DNA of 64,000 bases, from positions 55,385 through 119,384 of the forward strand of contig CABJAW010000013.1 in NCBI GenBank assembly GCA_902363665.1. Reading direction: 5' to 3'. Origin of the DNA: Lachnospiraceae bacterium. Lineage in GTDB: Bacteria > Bacillota > Clostridia > Lachnospirales > Lachnospiraceae. The notes below the pieces were generated by a model. That model saw only the letters and a program-made list of their open reading frames with translations, did not search any database and was not told where the DNA came from. Both the position numbers and the translations under genes were made by a program. Shown here one piece after another: positions 1 through 7,118 of this stretch (within the stretch, counting starts at the first letter, position 1; every line of letters starts with the position of its first letter).

Positions 1-253
1 CGATAAACTCCTCTGCCTCTTCCTGCAGCCCCTCAAGCGTCTCGATCTTATGCCCATCTGCCCTTGCGGTCAGAACCGAACAGGAAAGAACCGGCGCTTC
101 ATCCAGCAGGACCGTACACAGACCGCAGTTTGCCGTCTCACAGCCACGCTTTACACTGCTGCAGCCATGCCTGCGCAGAAAATCGATCAGCAGCAGATCC
201 GGCTCAATCTGTTCTGTGATTCTTTTTCTATTTACTTCTATACTGATATTCAT
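1..253 (-). CDS. Xanthine dehydrogenase-type 2Fe-2S subunit (partial, 3' end off window)
   Basis: Iron-sulfur electron-transfer subunit of a molybdenum hydroxylase (xanthine oxidase family, XdhC-like). The 84 visible residues start MNISIEVNRKRITEQ and carry the plant-ferredoxin-type cluster motif: Cys in VKRGC, then C-G-L-C, then a further Cys at PVLSC. This matches the first cluster of the family, whose full length is usually about 150-170 residues, so the all-helical C-terminal half with the second cluster is outside the window. The ATG overlaps the stop of the upstream FAD subunit (ATGA), so the two are translationally coupled. The molybdopterin subunit is expected next to it but is not visible. 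The substrate could be a purine or another heterocycle; the family assignment is secure, the substrate is not. Confidence 0.88.
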   Translation of the reverse strand, partial: MNISIEVNRKRITEQIEPDLLLIDFLRRHGCSSVKRGCETANCGLCTVLLDEAPVLSCSVLTARADGHKIETLEGLQEEAEEFI

Positions 254-1044
254 CCCTGCATCTCCTTCAACTGATTCAATGATCTCCGGCTCAGCACACC
301 GACAAGACGGCTGCGGTACGCCGCGCTGCCGCGCAGATTGCTTCCAGTCGGAATCCGGATTTTCGCCCATCCGGCAAATGCTTCTACCGAATCTTCACTT
401 AATTCTTCATCCAGCAGATGCTGATCGTCCAGAAGCAGCATTGCCCGCGCAGGTCTTGCACCGACACTCAGACGGTATTCTCCCTCTATGCAGGACGCAG
501 CACATGCAAGCACCGGAAAATCTGTACTCTGGTTTCGCACAGACAGGTATGCAAAACATCCCGCCCTTTTCTTAACGATCACACGAACCAGGATATCCCT
601 GTCCTGTTTTCGGTTCACAAACTCCCGCAGAGGAACCATTCCGCCACAAAACAGCTCCACATATGTATCCATAGCCAGAAAAACCGTGAGAACATCCGAA
701 AACCCAAAGCGGCCCCAGATGCTTCCTCCCACAGTGGCAAGATTTCTGAACTGCACTCCAACGATATCCTTCACTGCATTTTTTACAGCACCATGCGTAT
801 ATTCATTGAGTCCGGCATGAAGCTCCAGCTGCCGAAGAGACACCATTGCGCCGATCGAAAATTCTTCCTCATTTTCCTCGATTCTGTCAAGGCCAAGATC
901 ACAAAGATCAATCGCTGTCTGGATTCTCCGGTTCTGCATTTTCGTCCACAACATTCCCCCCAGAATCAGACTGGTCCTTTTCTGATTCAGCTCATAGGCC
1001 TCTTCCAGACTCCCCGCACGTACATAATTTTGGATTGTCACCAT
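250..1044 (-). CDS. Molybdenum hydroxylase FAD-binding subunit
   Basis: FAD subunit of a xanthine dehydrogenase-type molybdoenzyme (XdhB/CoxM-like), passing electrons from the 2Fe-2S clusters to the final acceptor. The 264-residue product has the FAD_binding_5 fold in its first ~170 residues, with the flavin-contact motif ATVGGS near residue 105, then a CO_deh_flav_C-like domain. Length is slightly short for the family (about 270-290). It is first in a leftward unit with the 2Fe-2S subunit and diverges from a metal-oxyanion importer with a ModE-like regulator, which supports a molybdenum-dependent enzyme. The ATG at 1044 follows AAGGGAAC, a moderate SD. Confidence 0.87.
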   Translation of the reverse strand: MVTIQNYVRAGSLEEAYELNQKRTSLILGGMLWTKMQNRRIQTAIDLCDLGLDRIEENEEEFSIGAMVSLRQLELHAGLNEYTHGAVKNAVKDIVGVQFRNLATVGGSIWGRFGFSDVLTVFLAMDTYVELFCGGMVPLREFVNRKQDRDILVRVIVKKRAGCFAYLSVRNQSTDFPVLACAASCIEGEYRLSVGARPARAMLLLDDQHLLDEELSEDSVEAFAGWAKIRIPTGSNLRGSAAYRSRLVGVLSRRSLNQLKEMQG

Positions 1045-1086
1045 AAAAAGTTCCCTTTCCTTATTTTTTGTTATTGGTTCAGATGT

Positions 1087-1115
1087 ATTATAATAAAATG
1101 GCTTGCCTTTGCAAA
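1087..1115 (-). promoter_or_regulatory. Candidate promoter of the hydroxylase unit
   Basis: On the minus strand TATAAT (1087-1092) is preceded at 17 bp by TTTGCA (1110-1115). The -10 is perfect and the -35 is weak. It lies 43 bp upstream of the FAD-subunit start and would fire away from the importer promoter. Confidence 0.45.
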
Positions 1116-1131
1116 GACGATTTGCTACAAT
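1103..1131 (+). promoter_or_regulatory. Candidate promoter of the molybdate-type importer operon
   Basis: TTGCCT (1103-1108), a 17-bp spacer and TACAAT (1126-1131) form a plausible sigma-A promoter 40 bp upstream of the binding-protein ATG. It overlaps the divergent promoter, so the two units share a control region. Confidence 0.5.
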
Positions 1132-1133
1132 AC

Positions 1134-1157
1134 CGTTGTATTATTTTATACACAACG
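1134..1157 (+). promoter_or_regulatory. ModE-like operator (inverted repeat)
   Basis: CGTTGTAT (1134-1141) and ATACACAACG (1148-1157) form an inverted repeat (CGTTGT/ACAACG) just downstream of the -10 box, i.e. over the expected transcription start. Known ModE sites are CGTTAT-type half-sites arranged as an inverted repeat over the modA start. A ModE-like gene is the fourth gene of this operon, so autoregulation by molybdate or tungstate is a reasonable inference. Confidence 0.5.
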
Positions 1158-1170
1158 AAAGGAGCGATTT

Positions 1171-2175
1171 ATGAGAAAAACAGTCAGCAAATTTTTATCC
1201 ATGTCACTCATTTACCTGATGCTTCTGTCCGTCATCGGATCCTGCCTCTGTGCTGCGGCGGCAGAAACGGCGTATCCCATCACCGTTACCGATCAGAGTG
1301 GACGCGAAGTTACAATTGAAAAAAAACCGGAACGGATCGTCAGTGGTTACTATATTCCGTCAAGCCTTCTGATCGCCCTCGGCTTAAAAGACAAGATTGT
1401 CGGCATCGAAGCAAAAGCGGACAAACGTCCGGTTTACAGCCTCGCTGCTCCGCAACTGACAGAGCTGCCAAGCGTAGGCAGCGCAAAGGATTTTGATCTG
1501 GAGACATGCGCTTCACTTTCTCCTGATCTTGTTATCCTTCCTTTAAAATTAAAAGATGCCGCACAGAGCCTGACCGAACTTCAGATTCCGGTTCTGCTGG
1601 TAAATCCGGAAAGCCAGGAACTTCTGGAATCGATGATCGGTCTCATCTCCACTGCTACTGATACAGAAGAACCGGCTGCAGAGCTTCTGGCCTACATTGA
1701 TGAACAGACCGCCATGCTCTCCGACACACTTGCAGACGTCGAGACACCGGAAGTTTATCTGGCCGGAAATTCCTCCCTGCTTTCCACCGCCGGAGAAGCT
1801 ATGTATCAGTCCAGCCTCATCGAACTGGCCGGTGGAAAAAATGCAGCTTCTGAAATTTCGGATACTTACTGGACGGACATCAGCTATGAACAGCTTCTTG
1901 CATGGGATCCTTCCTATATTATCCTTGCTTCAGATGCCCAGTACACCGTTGATGACGTCTTAAACGATGCAAATCTGAAAGACTGTACTGCAGTGAAAAA
2001 TGGAGATGTATATGCGATTCCCGGCGAAGTGGAAGCCCTGGACAGCCCGGTTCCGGCAAGCATTCTCGCTTCCGTCTGGCTCGCAGGGATCCTCCATCCG
2101 GAGCAGGTAGCCCCGGACACTTATACACAGGAAAAGACCAGTTATTATGAAACCTTCTATGGCATACAGGAATAA
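1171..2175 (+). CDS. ABC transporter substrate-binding lipoprotein/secreted protein (class II; molybdate/tungstate or iron type)
   Basis: Extracytoplasmic binding protein of the BtuF/FhuD/MolA cluster (Peripla_BP_2). The ATG at 1171 follows AAAGGAG at 9 bp; the frame stays open upstream but the first ~250 codons there are antisense to the FAD subunit and are not translated. The 334-residue product has a signal sequence (MRKTVSKF, hydrophobic stretch to about residue 30) and begins its mature part with VTDQSGREVTIEKKPERIV, typical of the fold. It heads an operon with a FecCD-type permease, an ATPase, a ModE-like regulator and a molybdenum-cofactor nucleotidyltransferase. By that context it probably binds molybdate or tungstate (compare Haemophilus MolA), but iron or cobalamin ligands cannot be excluded by sequence alone. 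Confidence 0.82.
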   Translation: MRKTVSKFLSMSLIYLMLLSVIGSCLCAAAAETAYPITVTDQSGREVTIEKKPERIVSGYYIPSSLLIALGLKDKIVGIEAKADKRPVYSLAAPQLTELPSVGSAKDFDLETCASLSPDLVILPLKLKDAAQSLTELQIPVLLVNPESQELLESMIGLISTATDTEEPAAELLAYIDEQTAMLSDTLADVETPEVYLAGNSSLLSTAGEAMYQSSLIELAGGKNAASEISDTYWTDISYEQLLAWDPSYIILASDAQYTVDDVLNDANLKDCTAVKNGDVYAIPGEVEALDSPVPASILASVWLAGILHPEQVAPDTYTQEKTSYYETFYGIQE

Positions 2176-3136
2176 AAACACGCTGTTTCTCACCGCAGGG
2201 ATCTTTTTCCTGCTTTTGCTGAGCATTACCTCCCTTTTTATCGGCAAATACCCCCTGACTCTGACCGGACTTCTGTCCGGGGACAGCCTGCAGTGGCGCG
2301 TATTTTTAACACTGCGCGCAAGCCGTGCAGTCATCGGAGCCGTCGGAGGTTTTGTTCTTGGCGTAACCGGTTTTGTCTATCAAACCGTATTTAAGAATCC
2401 GCTGGCCTCTCCCGATATCATCGGTGTATCCTCAGGTGCCAGCGCGGGAGCCGCATTCGGCATTCTTTTTCTGTCCGGTTCCATGGCAGTTACAGCCTCT
2501 GCGTTTGCAGGGGCTGTTTGTGCAGTAATCCTTGCCCTCACGTTATCCTCTCTTTCGTCTGTCAGAGACGGCCGGAGCATCGTGCTTGCAGGGATTGCCG
2601 TCCACAGCCTGTCACAGACCGCCCTTGTCTGTCTGAAATTAACTGCAGATCCCGAAAAACAGCTTGCGTCCATTGAATACTGGATCATGGGAAGCCTTAG
2701 CGGAATCAGCCTCTATTCCATCGGTGGGAACATTCTTTTATGCCTGATCTGTCTGGCTGTCCTGTTTTTACTGTACCGTCAGATCATACTTCTGTCCCTT
2801 GATGATAGTGAGGGATTTCTCCTCGGTGTAAATGTGCATCGGATCCGTCTGATCGTTCTTCTGACCGCAACCCTGGCAACTTCATCCGTGATCAGCATGA
2901 CCGGTCTCATCAGCTTTCTCTCGCTTCTCGCCCCCCATGCAGCCAGACTTCTCATAAAAAACAATCGCCCCTCTGCCATGCTTTTAAGTGGAATAGCGGG
3001 CGGCTGCCTGCTGACACTTGGCGATATTTTTGCAAGAAGCCTGACTTCCACCGAGTTCCCTGTCAGTATCTTCACCAGTCTGATCGGCGCTCCGTTCCTG
3101 ATCAGTCTCAGCCTGAGGAGGAGGCATCCCGAATGA
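2147..3136 (+). CDS. ABC transporter permease, FecCD/BtuC family
   Basis: Integral membrane permease (about 10 helices) of a class-II importer, 329 residues, the usual family length. N-terminal helix around residues 12-32, then the family motif LRASRAVIGAVGGFVLGVTG near residues 52-72 and the cytoplasmic segment TGLISFLSLLAPHAARLL near residue 250 that contacts the ATPase. It overlaps the binding-protein gene by 29 bp; an internal ATG at 2159 would cut the overlap to 17 bp and is an alternative start. It ends in an ATGA overlap with the ATPase gene. Likely works with these two partners in molybdate/tungstate uptake. Confidence 0.88.
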   Translation: MKPSMAYRNKNTLFLTAGIFFLLLLSITSLFIGKYPLTLTGLLSGDSLQWRVFLTLRASRAVIGAVGGFVLGVTGFVYQTVFKNPLASPDIIGVSSGASAGAAFGILFLSGSMAVTASAFAGAVCAVILALTLSSLSSVRDGRSIVLAGIAVHSLSQTALVCLKLTADPEKQLASIEYWIMGSLSGISLYSIGGNILLCLICLAVLFLLYRQIILLSLDDSEGFLLGVNVHRIRLIVLLTATLATSSVISMTGLISFLSLLAPHAARLLIKNNRPSAMLLSGIAGGCLLTLGDIFARSLTSTEFPVSIFTSLIGAPFLISLSLRRRHPE

Positions 3137-3930
3137 ATCTGTTAACCGTAAATGGCCTGTCAGCCGGCTATGACGGGAAAAATGTCATAAAAGAAATCTG
3201 TTTTTCCATGGAATCTGGAAAGATCACCGGGCTTCTCGGCGCGAACGGATGCGGGAAAACAACTCTGATCAAAGCCGTTGCAAACCTGATTCCTCACCAG
3301 GGCAGCTGCTGCATGGAAGGACAAGATACAAAATCCCTTTCTTCCAGACAATTCGCAGCCCTTTGCGGATACATCCCGCAAAGAAGCGGTATCTCGATCG
3401 ATCTGACACTTCTGGACGTTGTCCTTATGGGTTTTAATCCGGATTTGAAGTTTTTTCAGCAGCCAAGCAGCCAGATGAAAAAAGAAGCGCTCCATGCCCT
3501 TTCCATGGTAGGGCTTGCGCACCGGAAAAATGATAATTTTCAGCACCTGAGCGAAGGTCAGAAACAGCTGGTGCTCCTGGCACGCACTTTTGCCGGAAAG
3601 CGAAAGCTCTTACTTCTGGACGAACCGGAAAGCGCCCTTGATTTTCGTCTGCGCTATCAGGTCATGGAACTGCTGCATGAACATGTCAGAAAAAATCAGT
3701 CTTCCGCTCTGGTAACACTCCACGATTCTTCTCTGGCTTTAAATTACTGTGACACGCTGCTGGTACTGTCCGATTCCAGGCTTTCCGGCATTCTGGAGCC
3801 TGCCGTCACTCCTGTTCGGAAACTGGAACTGCTGCTTTCTGAAGTATATGGTCCTGTCAGCATCACAGTTCTTTCGAACCGAAGCGGTAAAAGATGGCTC
3901 ACTATGATGAAGGAGGACGTTATCTCATGA
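3133..3930 (+). CDS. ABC transporter ATP-binding protein
   Basis: Energy-coupling subunit of the same importer, 265 residues. Walker A GANGCGKTT (about residues 36-44), Q-loop in YIPQRSG, signature LSEGQKQ, Walker B LLLLDEPES and the H-loop in LVTLHDSS are all intact. It belongs to the FepC/BtuD/MolB group that pairs with FecCD-type permeases. Start overlaps the permease stop (ATGA) and its own stop overlaps the start of the ModE-like gene (ATGA), so five genes are tightly coupled. Confident as an ABC ATPase; the transported ligand is inferred from context. Confidence 0.92.
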   Translation: MNLLTVNGLSAGYDGKNVIKEICFSMESGKITGLLGANGCGKTTLIKAVANLIPHQGSCCMEGQDTKSLSSRQFAALCGYIPQRSGISIDLTLLDVVLMGFNPDLKFFQQPSSQMKKEALHALSMVGLAHRKNDNFQHLSEGQKQLVLLARTFAGKRKLLLLDEPESALDFRLRYQVMELLHEHVRKNQSSALVTLHDSSLALNYCDTLLVLSDSRLSGILEPAVTPVRKLELLLSEVYGPVSITVLSNRSGKRWLTMMKEDVIS

Positions 3931-4307
3931 AAGCAGTTACAAAGATTATTTTTTTTGATGAGAACAACGAAAAATTCTTTGGCGAAGGTCCATATCGTCT
4001 TTTGTGCACGATTGAGGAAACAGGCTCTCTTCGCTCAGCCGCTGCCTCCATGGGGCTTGCCTATACGAAAGCACTGCGAATGATACGCAATGCGGAAAAG
4101 GCACTCGGATTTCCGCTGACCTGGCGCAGCACCGGCGGAAAATCCGGTGGGGGAAGCACACTTACGCCGGAAGGAAAGGAATGGCTGAAAAAATATGAAC
4201 AATATCATGATGCCTGTGTTCAGGCCAACAGCAGACTGTATCTGGAAATCTTTTCGGAGCAGTCAGAAAAAACATCTTGTCCTGACTGGCAGCCGGGGGA
4301 GCGGTAA
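3927..4307 (+). CDS. ModE-type LysR-like winged-helix regulator (DNA-binding domain only)
   Basis: 126-residue protein matching the N-terminal DNA-binding domain of ModE: F-G-E-G-P-Y-R-L-L, then IEETGSLRSAAASMGLAYTK (recognition helix region), a GGKSGGGSTLTPEG wing and LKKYEQYHD. It lacks the C-terminal Mop/TOBE domains that bind molybdate in E. coli ModE, so any metal sensing would need another route; such short ModE-like proteins are common in anaerobes. ATG at 3927 with SD AGGAGG and an ATGA overlap with the ATPase gene. Its probable target is the inverted repeat at 1134-1157. Confidence 0.85.
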   Translation: MKAVTKIIFFDENNEKFFGEGPYRLLCTIEETGSLRSAAASMGLAYTKALRMIRNAEKALGFPLTWRSTGGKSGGGSTLTPEGKEWLKKYEQYHDACVQANSRLYLEIFSEQSEKTSCPDWQPGER

Positions 4308-5307
4308 AACCACCCTCTTTCACGCTCTTTTTCCGGCCGGTACGGAAGGCCTTACTACATGGGCGATTCCTGGAAAAGGAGTCTACCTGAAAAACAACCG
4401 GACCAGTGAAACAATTCAGATTGGCCGGTTCGATCCGAACCTGTCAGGTACGGAAAATCGAATGCAGCCTGTTCTGGAGTCGTTTTGTGAGAAAGGAACT
4501 TCTTTTTTTAATTTCTTTCTGAATTCCTCTGAAGCGTGGATCACCATTGACGAGATCGGATATCTTGAAAATCATGCATACAGCTATCAGAACGCTGTCA
4601 AAAAACTACTGGCACATAAACATGTTCTCATGGTCATTCGAAAACAAGATCTCGATTTTTTAAACGAGCTGCAAAACCGCAGCGATGTTTTTGCTGTAGA
4701 CCTGGATCAGCCATATGGAAATGCCGGCTGTATCATCATGGCTTCCGGACAGGGAACACGTTTTGGCGGAAATAAGCTTCTGGAAGCCTTTCACGGAAAA
4801 CCGTTGATCCAATGGGCGCTCGATGCTACGGCTGGCCTCTTTTCCAGACGTCTTGTCGTGACGGTACATAAAGAGATTGAACAGTTATGCCAAAAACAGG
4901 CAATCCCCGTTTTGCTCCATCACCTTCCGTTTCGAAACGATGTGATACGGCTCGGTCTGGAAGAAATCGGAAATGATGTTGACCGCTGTGCTTTTCTGCC
5001 TTCCGATCAGCCTCTTCTTAAACCTGAATCCATCTGCTCACTGCTTTTGTGTGCCAAAAATCATCCGGATTTTATATGGCGTCCCTGTTATGAAGCGCTT
5101 CCCGGATCCCCTGTCATTTTTCCTGCTTCCTTCTTTGAGGATCTGAAAACTCTTCCGTCGAAAAAGGGAGGTAATCTCATCATTCAGGAGCATCCTGACG
5201 CGGTAAAAACGGTTCCGGCTTCTTCCCTTTATGAACTGAAAGATATTGATACGCAGGAAGATTGGCAGCGAATGACACAGGTGCCGCACTGTTTCTTCTC
5301 TTTGTGA
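4195..5307 (+). CDS. Fusion: THEP1-like NTPase + MocA/MobA-like molybdopterin nucleotidyltransferase
   Basis: 370-residue two-domain protein. Residues ~27-170 look like a THEP1/NTPase_1-type P-loop NTPase: Walker A TGSRGSGKTT at 31-40 and ITIDEIGYLE at 116-125, the DEIGxxE signature of that family. Residues ~178-365 look like a GT-A nucleotidyltransferase of the MocA/MobA group: IIMASGQGTRFGGNKLL at 180-196, metal-site LPSDQPLL at 268-275 and GSPVIFP at 304-310. The second domain would attach CMP or GMP to molybdopterin for the nearby hydroxylase. The 4195 start overlaps the ModE-like gene by 113 bp and has AAGGAAAGGA upstream; later ATGs at 4207 and 4210 are alternatives. Domain calls are from motifs and context; the fusion itself is seen directly because the frame is uninterrupted. 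Confidence 0.78.
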   Translation: MNNIMMPVFRPTADCIWKSFRSSQKKHLVLTGSRGSGKTTLFHALFPAGTEGLTTWAIPGKGVYLKNNRTSETIQIGRFDPNLSGTENRMQPVLESFCEKGTSFFNFFLNSSEAWITIDEIGYLENHAYSYQNAVKKLLAHKHVLMVIRKQDLDFLNELQNRSDVFAVDLDQPYGNAGCIIMASGQGTRFGGNKLLEAFHGKPLIQWALDATAGLFSRRLVVTVHKEIEQLCQKQAIPVLLHHLPFRNDVIRLGLEEIGNDVDRCAFLPSDQPLLKPESICSLLLCAKNHPDFIWRPCYEALPGSPVIFPASFFEDLKTLPSKKGGNLIIQEHPDAVKTVPASSLYELKDIDTQEDWQRMTQVPHCFFSL

Positions 5308-5489
5308 TCCTGCCTCCGGCAAGGCTGTCATCAAATCCGAATAAAAGCGGATACAGCAGCAGAATCACCGTTCCAAAATTGCCTTACCAGTGGCAGCAGC
5401 TGTCCGTTTCAGCTATATGTGATTAGCTTTTTATACCCCCTTATCGGTTAAGCCTTGTTTTTCTGCATCCATTTTATGCTCTTTCACCA

Positions 5490-5525
5490 AGAAAACGGCA
5501 GCCCACAGGCTGCCGCAGTTTCTTT
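5490..5525. terminator. Bidirectional terminator between the molybdenum operon and spoIVB
   Basis: CGGCAGCC (5496-5503), loop CACA, GGCTGCCG (5508-5515): a perfect 8-bp GC-rich stem. On the plus strand it is followed by CAGTTTCTTTTC; on the minus strand by TTTTCTTGG. The remaining 180 bp after the fusion gene hold no gene I can support. Confidence 0.75.
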
Positions 5526-5566
5526 TCCGGTTTCTTTCCTGTTTTTCCGTCCTGCATTTCCAAACT

Positions 5567-6778
5567 CTAAAGCATATCCTCAATAAAAATCCCATACCCC
5601 TTCTCCGGATTATTCACAAACACATGCGTCACGGCTCCGACGATGCGGCCGTTCTGGAGGATTGGGGAGCCGCTCATGCCCTGGACGATGCCGCCGGTGA
5701 GCTCTAAAAGTTCGGGATCAGTGACGCGAAGTACCATGCCTTTGTTGATGTTTTTGCCGTTCATCCGCAGTTCCTCGATCTCAATTTCAAAGGCTCTCGT
5801 CGTGCCGCCCGCAAAGCAGAGAATCGATGCTTTTCCGATCGTTACCTCCTGACGGTTGGCCGTCTCGTACTTTGTCAGATGCTCGGCCAGCAGGGGAAAA
5901 CCGGAAATTGTACCGTAGATTCCGTTGCTGTTATTTTCCTCGATCACGCCGATCCGGTAGCCTTCCTTGTAGTGGATGATACCGGAAAGCTCCCCCGGTG
6001 AGCCCTGCGTTCCTTTCACGACTGAGAGCACATCTGCATCGTACAGCACACCATCTGTGATTTCCAGTAGTTCGCCGGTGTCGATGTCGCTGATTCCATG
6101 TCCGAGCGCTCCAAAATGTCCCTCCTCATCGACATATGTCAGTGTCCCTATTCCCTGCGTGTTGTTGCGCGCCCAGATACCGGCGCGGTAGGTGCCGGTA
6201 TCATCCTCCACCGGCAGAACCGTGCAGAAAACTTTCTGTTCGTCCCGCCGCAGTTCCAGCTCTACCTCTTTTCCGCCGGAAGTACTGATACATTCCACCA
6301 GTTCTTCTTTTGTTGCAATCTCTTTTCCGTTCACCTGCTCAATATAATCGCCTCTTTTCACACTGCCTTTTGCCGGACAGCGGCTTTCTCCTGCAGCAGT
6401 CTGAATCATCCCGGTATCCACTACATAAACGCCTTTTGTGTCCAGGTAGATTCCAACCGGTGCGCCGCCGACGTAGACGGTTTTGGATTCCGCTACGCTG
6501 GCACTCGCCGTTTTCAGCGGAATCCTGCCAAACAGAGAGTAGAGAATCTCGTATTTCTCTCCACTCGTTTCAGAAGATTCCATGCTTTCCTCCACCTTTG
6601 TCTCGATCCAGTTTCCAATCAGCCCGGAAAAAAAAACCGGCGCTTCCCCTCGCTCTCTCACTGTCATGTGGTCCGGGATCTGCCGTTTCAGCGCCGCCAT
6701 GCCAGCTCCGGCTGTCAGCATGACGGACAGCACCAGCAGCGCACTTACCAGAATCCTGTACTTTTTTCTTGCATTCAT
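5567..6778 (-). CDS. spoIVB: SpoIVB-type sporulation serine peptidase (S55)
   Basis: Forespore-secreted PDZ-serine protease that triggers pro-sigma-K processing by cutting SpoIVFA. The 403-residue product has an N-terminal membrane/signal helix (YRILVSALLVLSVMLT), a PDZ domain in the middle (GIYLDTKGVYVVDTG ... GDYIEQVNGKEI) and the S55 catalytic segments: His in FGALGHGISD and Ser in QGMSGSPILQNG near the C-terminus. Length is close to the 425 residues of the Bacillus protein. ATG at 6778 is preceded by AGAGAGG at 8 bp; the open frame further upstream has no SD. It sits downstream of recN as in other sporeformers, but a terminator separates them and spo0A does not follow. Confidence 0.95.
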   Translation of the reverse strand: MNARKKYRILVSALLVLSVMLTAGAGMAALKRQIPDHMTVRERGEAPVFFSGLIGNWIETKVEESMESSETSGEKYEILYSLFGRIPLKTASASVAESKTVYVGGAPVGIYLDTKGVYVVDTGMIQTAAGESRCPAKGSVKRGDYIEQVNGKEIATKEELVECISTSGGKEVELELRRDEQKVFCTVLPVEDDTGTYRAGIWARNNTQGIGTLTYVDEEGHFGALGHGISDIDTGELLEITDGVLYDADVLSVVKGTQGSPGELSGIIHYKEGYRIGVIEENNSNGIYGTISGFPLLAEHLTKYETANRQEVTIGKASILCFAGGTTRAFEIEIEELRMNGKNINKGMVLRVTDPELLELTGGIVQGMSGSPILQNGRIVGAVTHVFVNNPEKGYGIFIEDML

Positions 6779-6862
6779 CCTTTGCACCTCTCTTTCGTCC
6801 ACTCGCCTGCCGCCTTCTCCGCCGGTTTCGGAAATGGCAGGCAGGATTCCGAACTTTCGTGC

Positions 6863-6897
6863 ACAGAAAAAGCAGAGTACTTTCGTCTCTGCTTTCA
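6863..6897 (-). terminator. Terminator after recN
   Basis: AAAGCAGAG and CTCTGCTTT (6869-6877/6887-6895) form a 9-bp stem; on the minus strand it runs into TTTTTCTG. It would end the asp23-recN transcript, so spoIVB should have its own, probably sporulation-specific, promoter within about 85 bp; I cannot identify one confidently. Confidence 0.7.
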
Positions 6898-7006
6898 GTA
6901 TGTGGAATCGAAGGGATTCCAACTCTGGTATGTTTTTGTGTTTTCTGCCAGTTCTTTCTTTTCTGTATCTTTCTGACGACAAGTAATCCCTCTTCACTAC
7001 TTACTC

Positions 7007-7059
7007 ATGCACGCAGTCACTCCGCGCACTGGAGATGCAGGAATGCTTATCTTCGTTCA
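7007..7059 (+). repeat. Dispersed palindromic element, family B (copy 1, degenerate)
   Basis: Contains TGCACGCAG at the left, CTCCGCGCACT in the middle and GGAATGCTTATCTTCGTTCA at the right. The same core occurs at about 23.17, 48.67 and 57.12 kb. This copy lies between recN and spoIVB (6779-7118), a stretch with no gene. Confidence 0.65.
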
Positions 7060-7118
7060 AATCTGCAACTATTTTTTGTATACACTATCCGTTTTTGATT
7101 CCGGTATTTTGCTCTGCA

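Noticed and set aside
418..1170. Long N-terminal extension of the substrate-binding protein
   Set aside because: The open frame runs antisense through the FAD subunit gene; a clear SD and signal peptide start at 1171.
5308..5489. Fragment of a membrane protein (MILLLYPLLFGFDD) on the minus strand
   Set aside because: Too short, no SD, no recognisable family; treated as non-coding.
6098..6976. 292-codon plus-strand frame opposite spoIVB
   Set aside because: Antisense to conserved PDZ and peptidase motifs; no SD and no recognisable domain.
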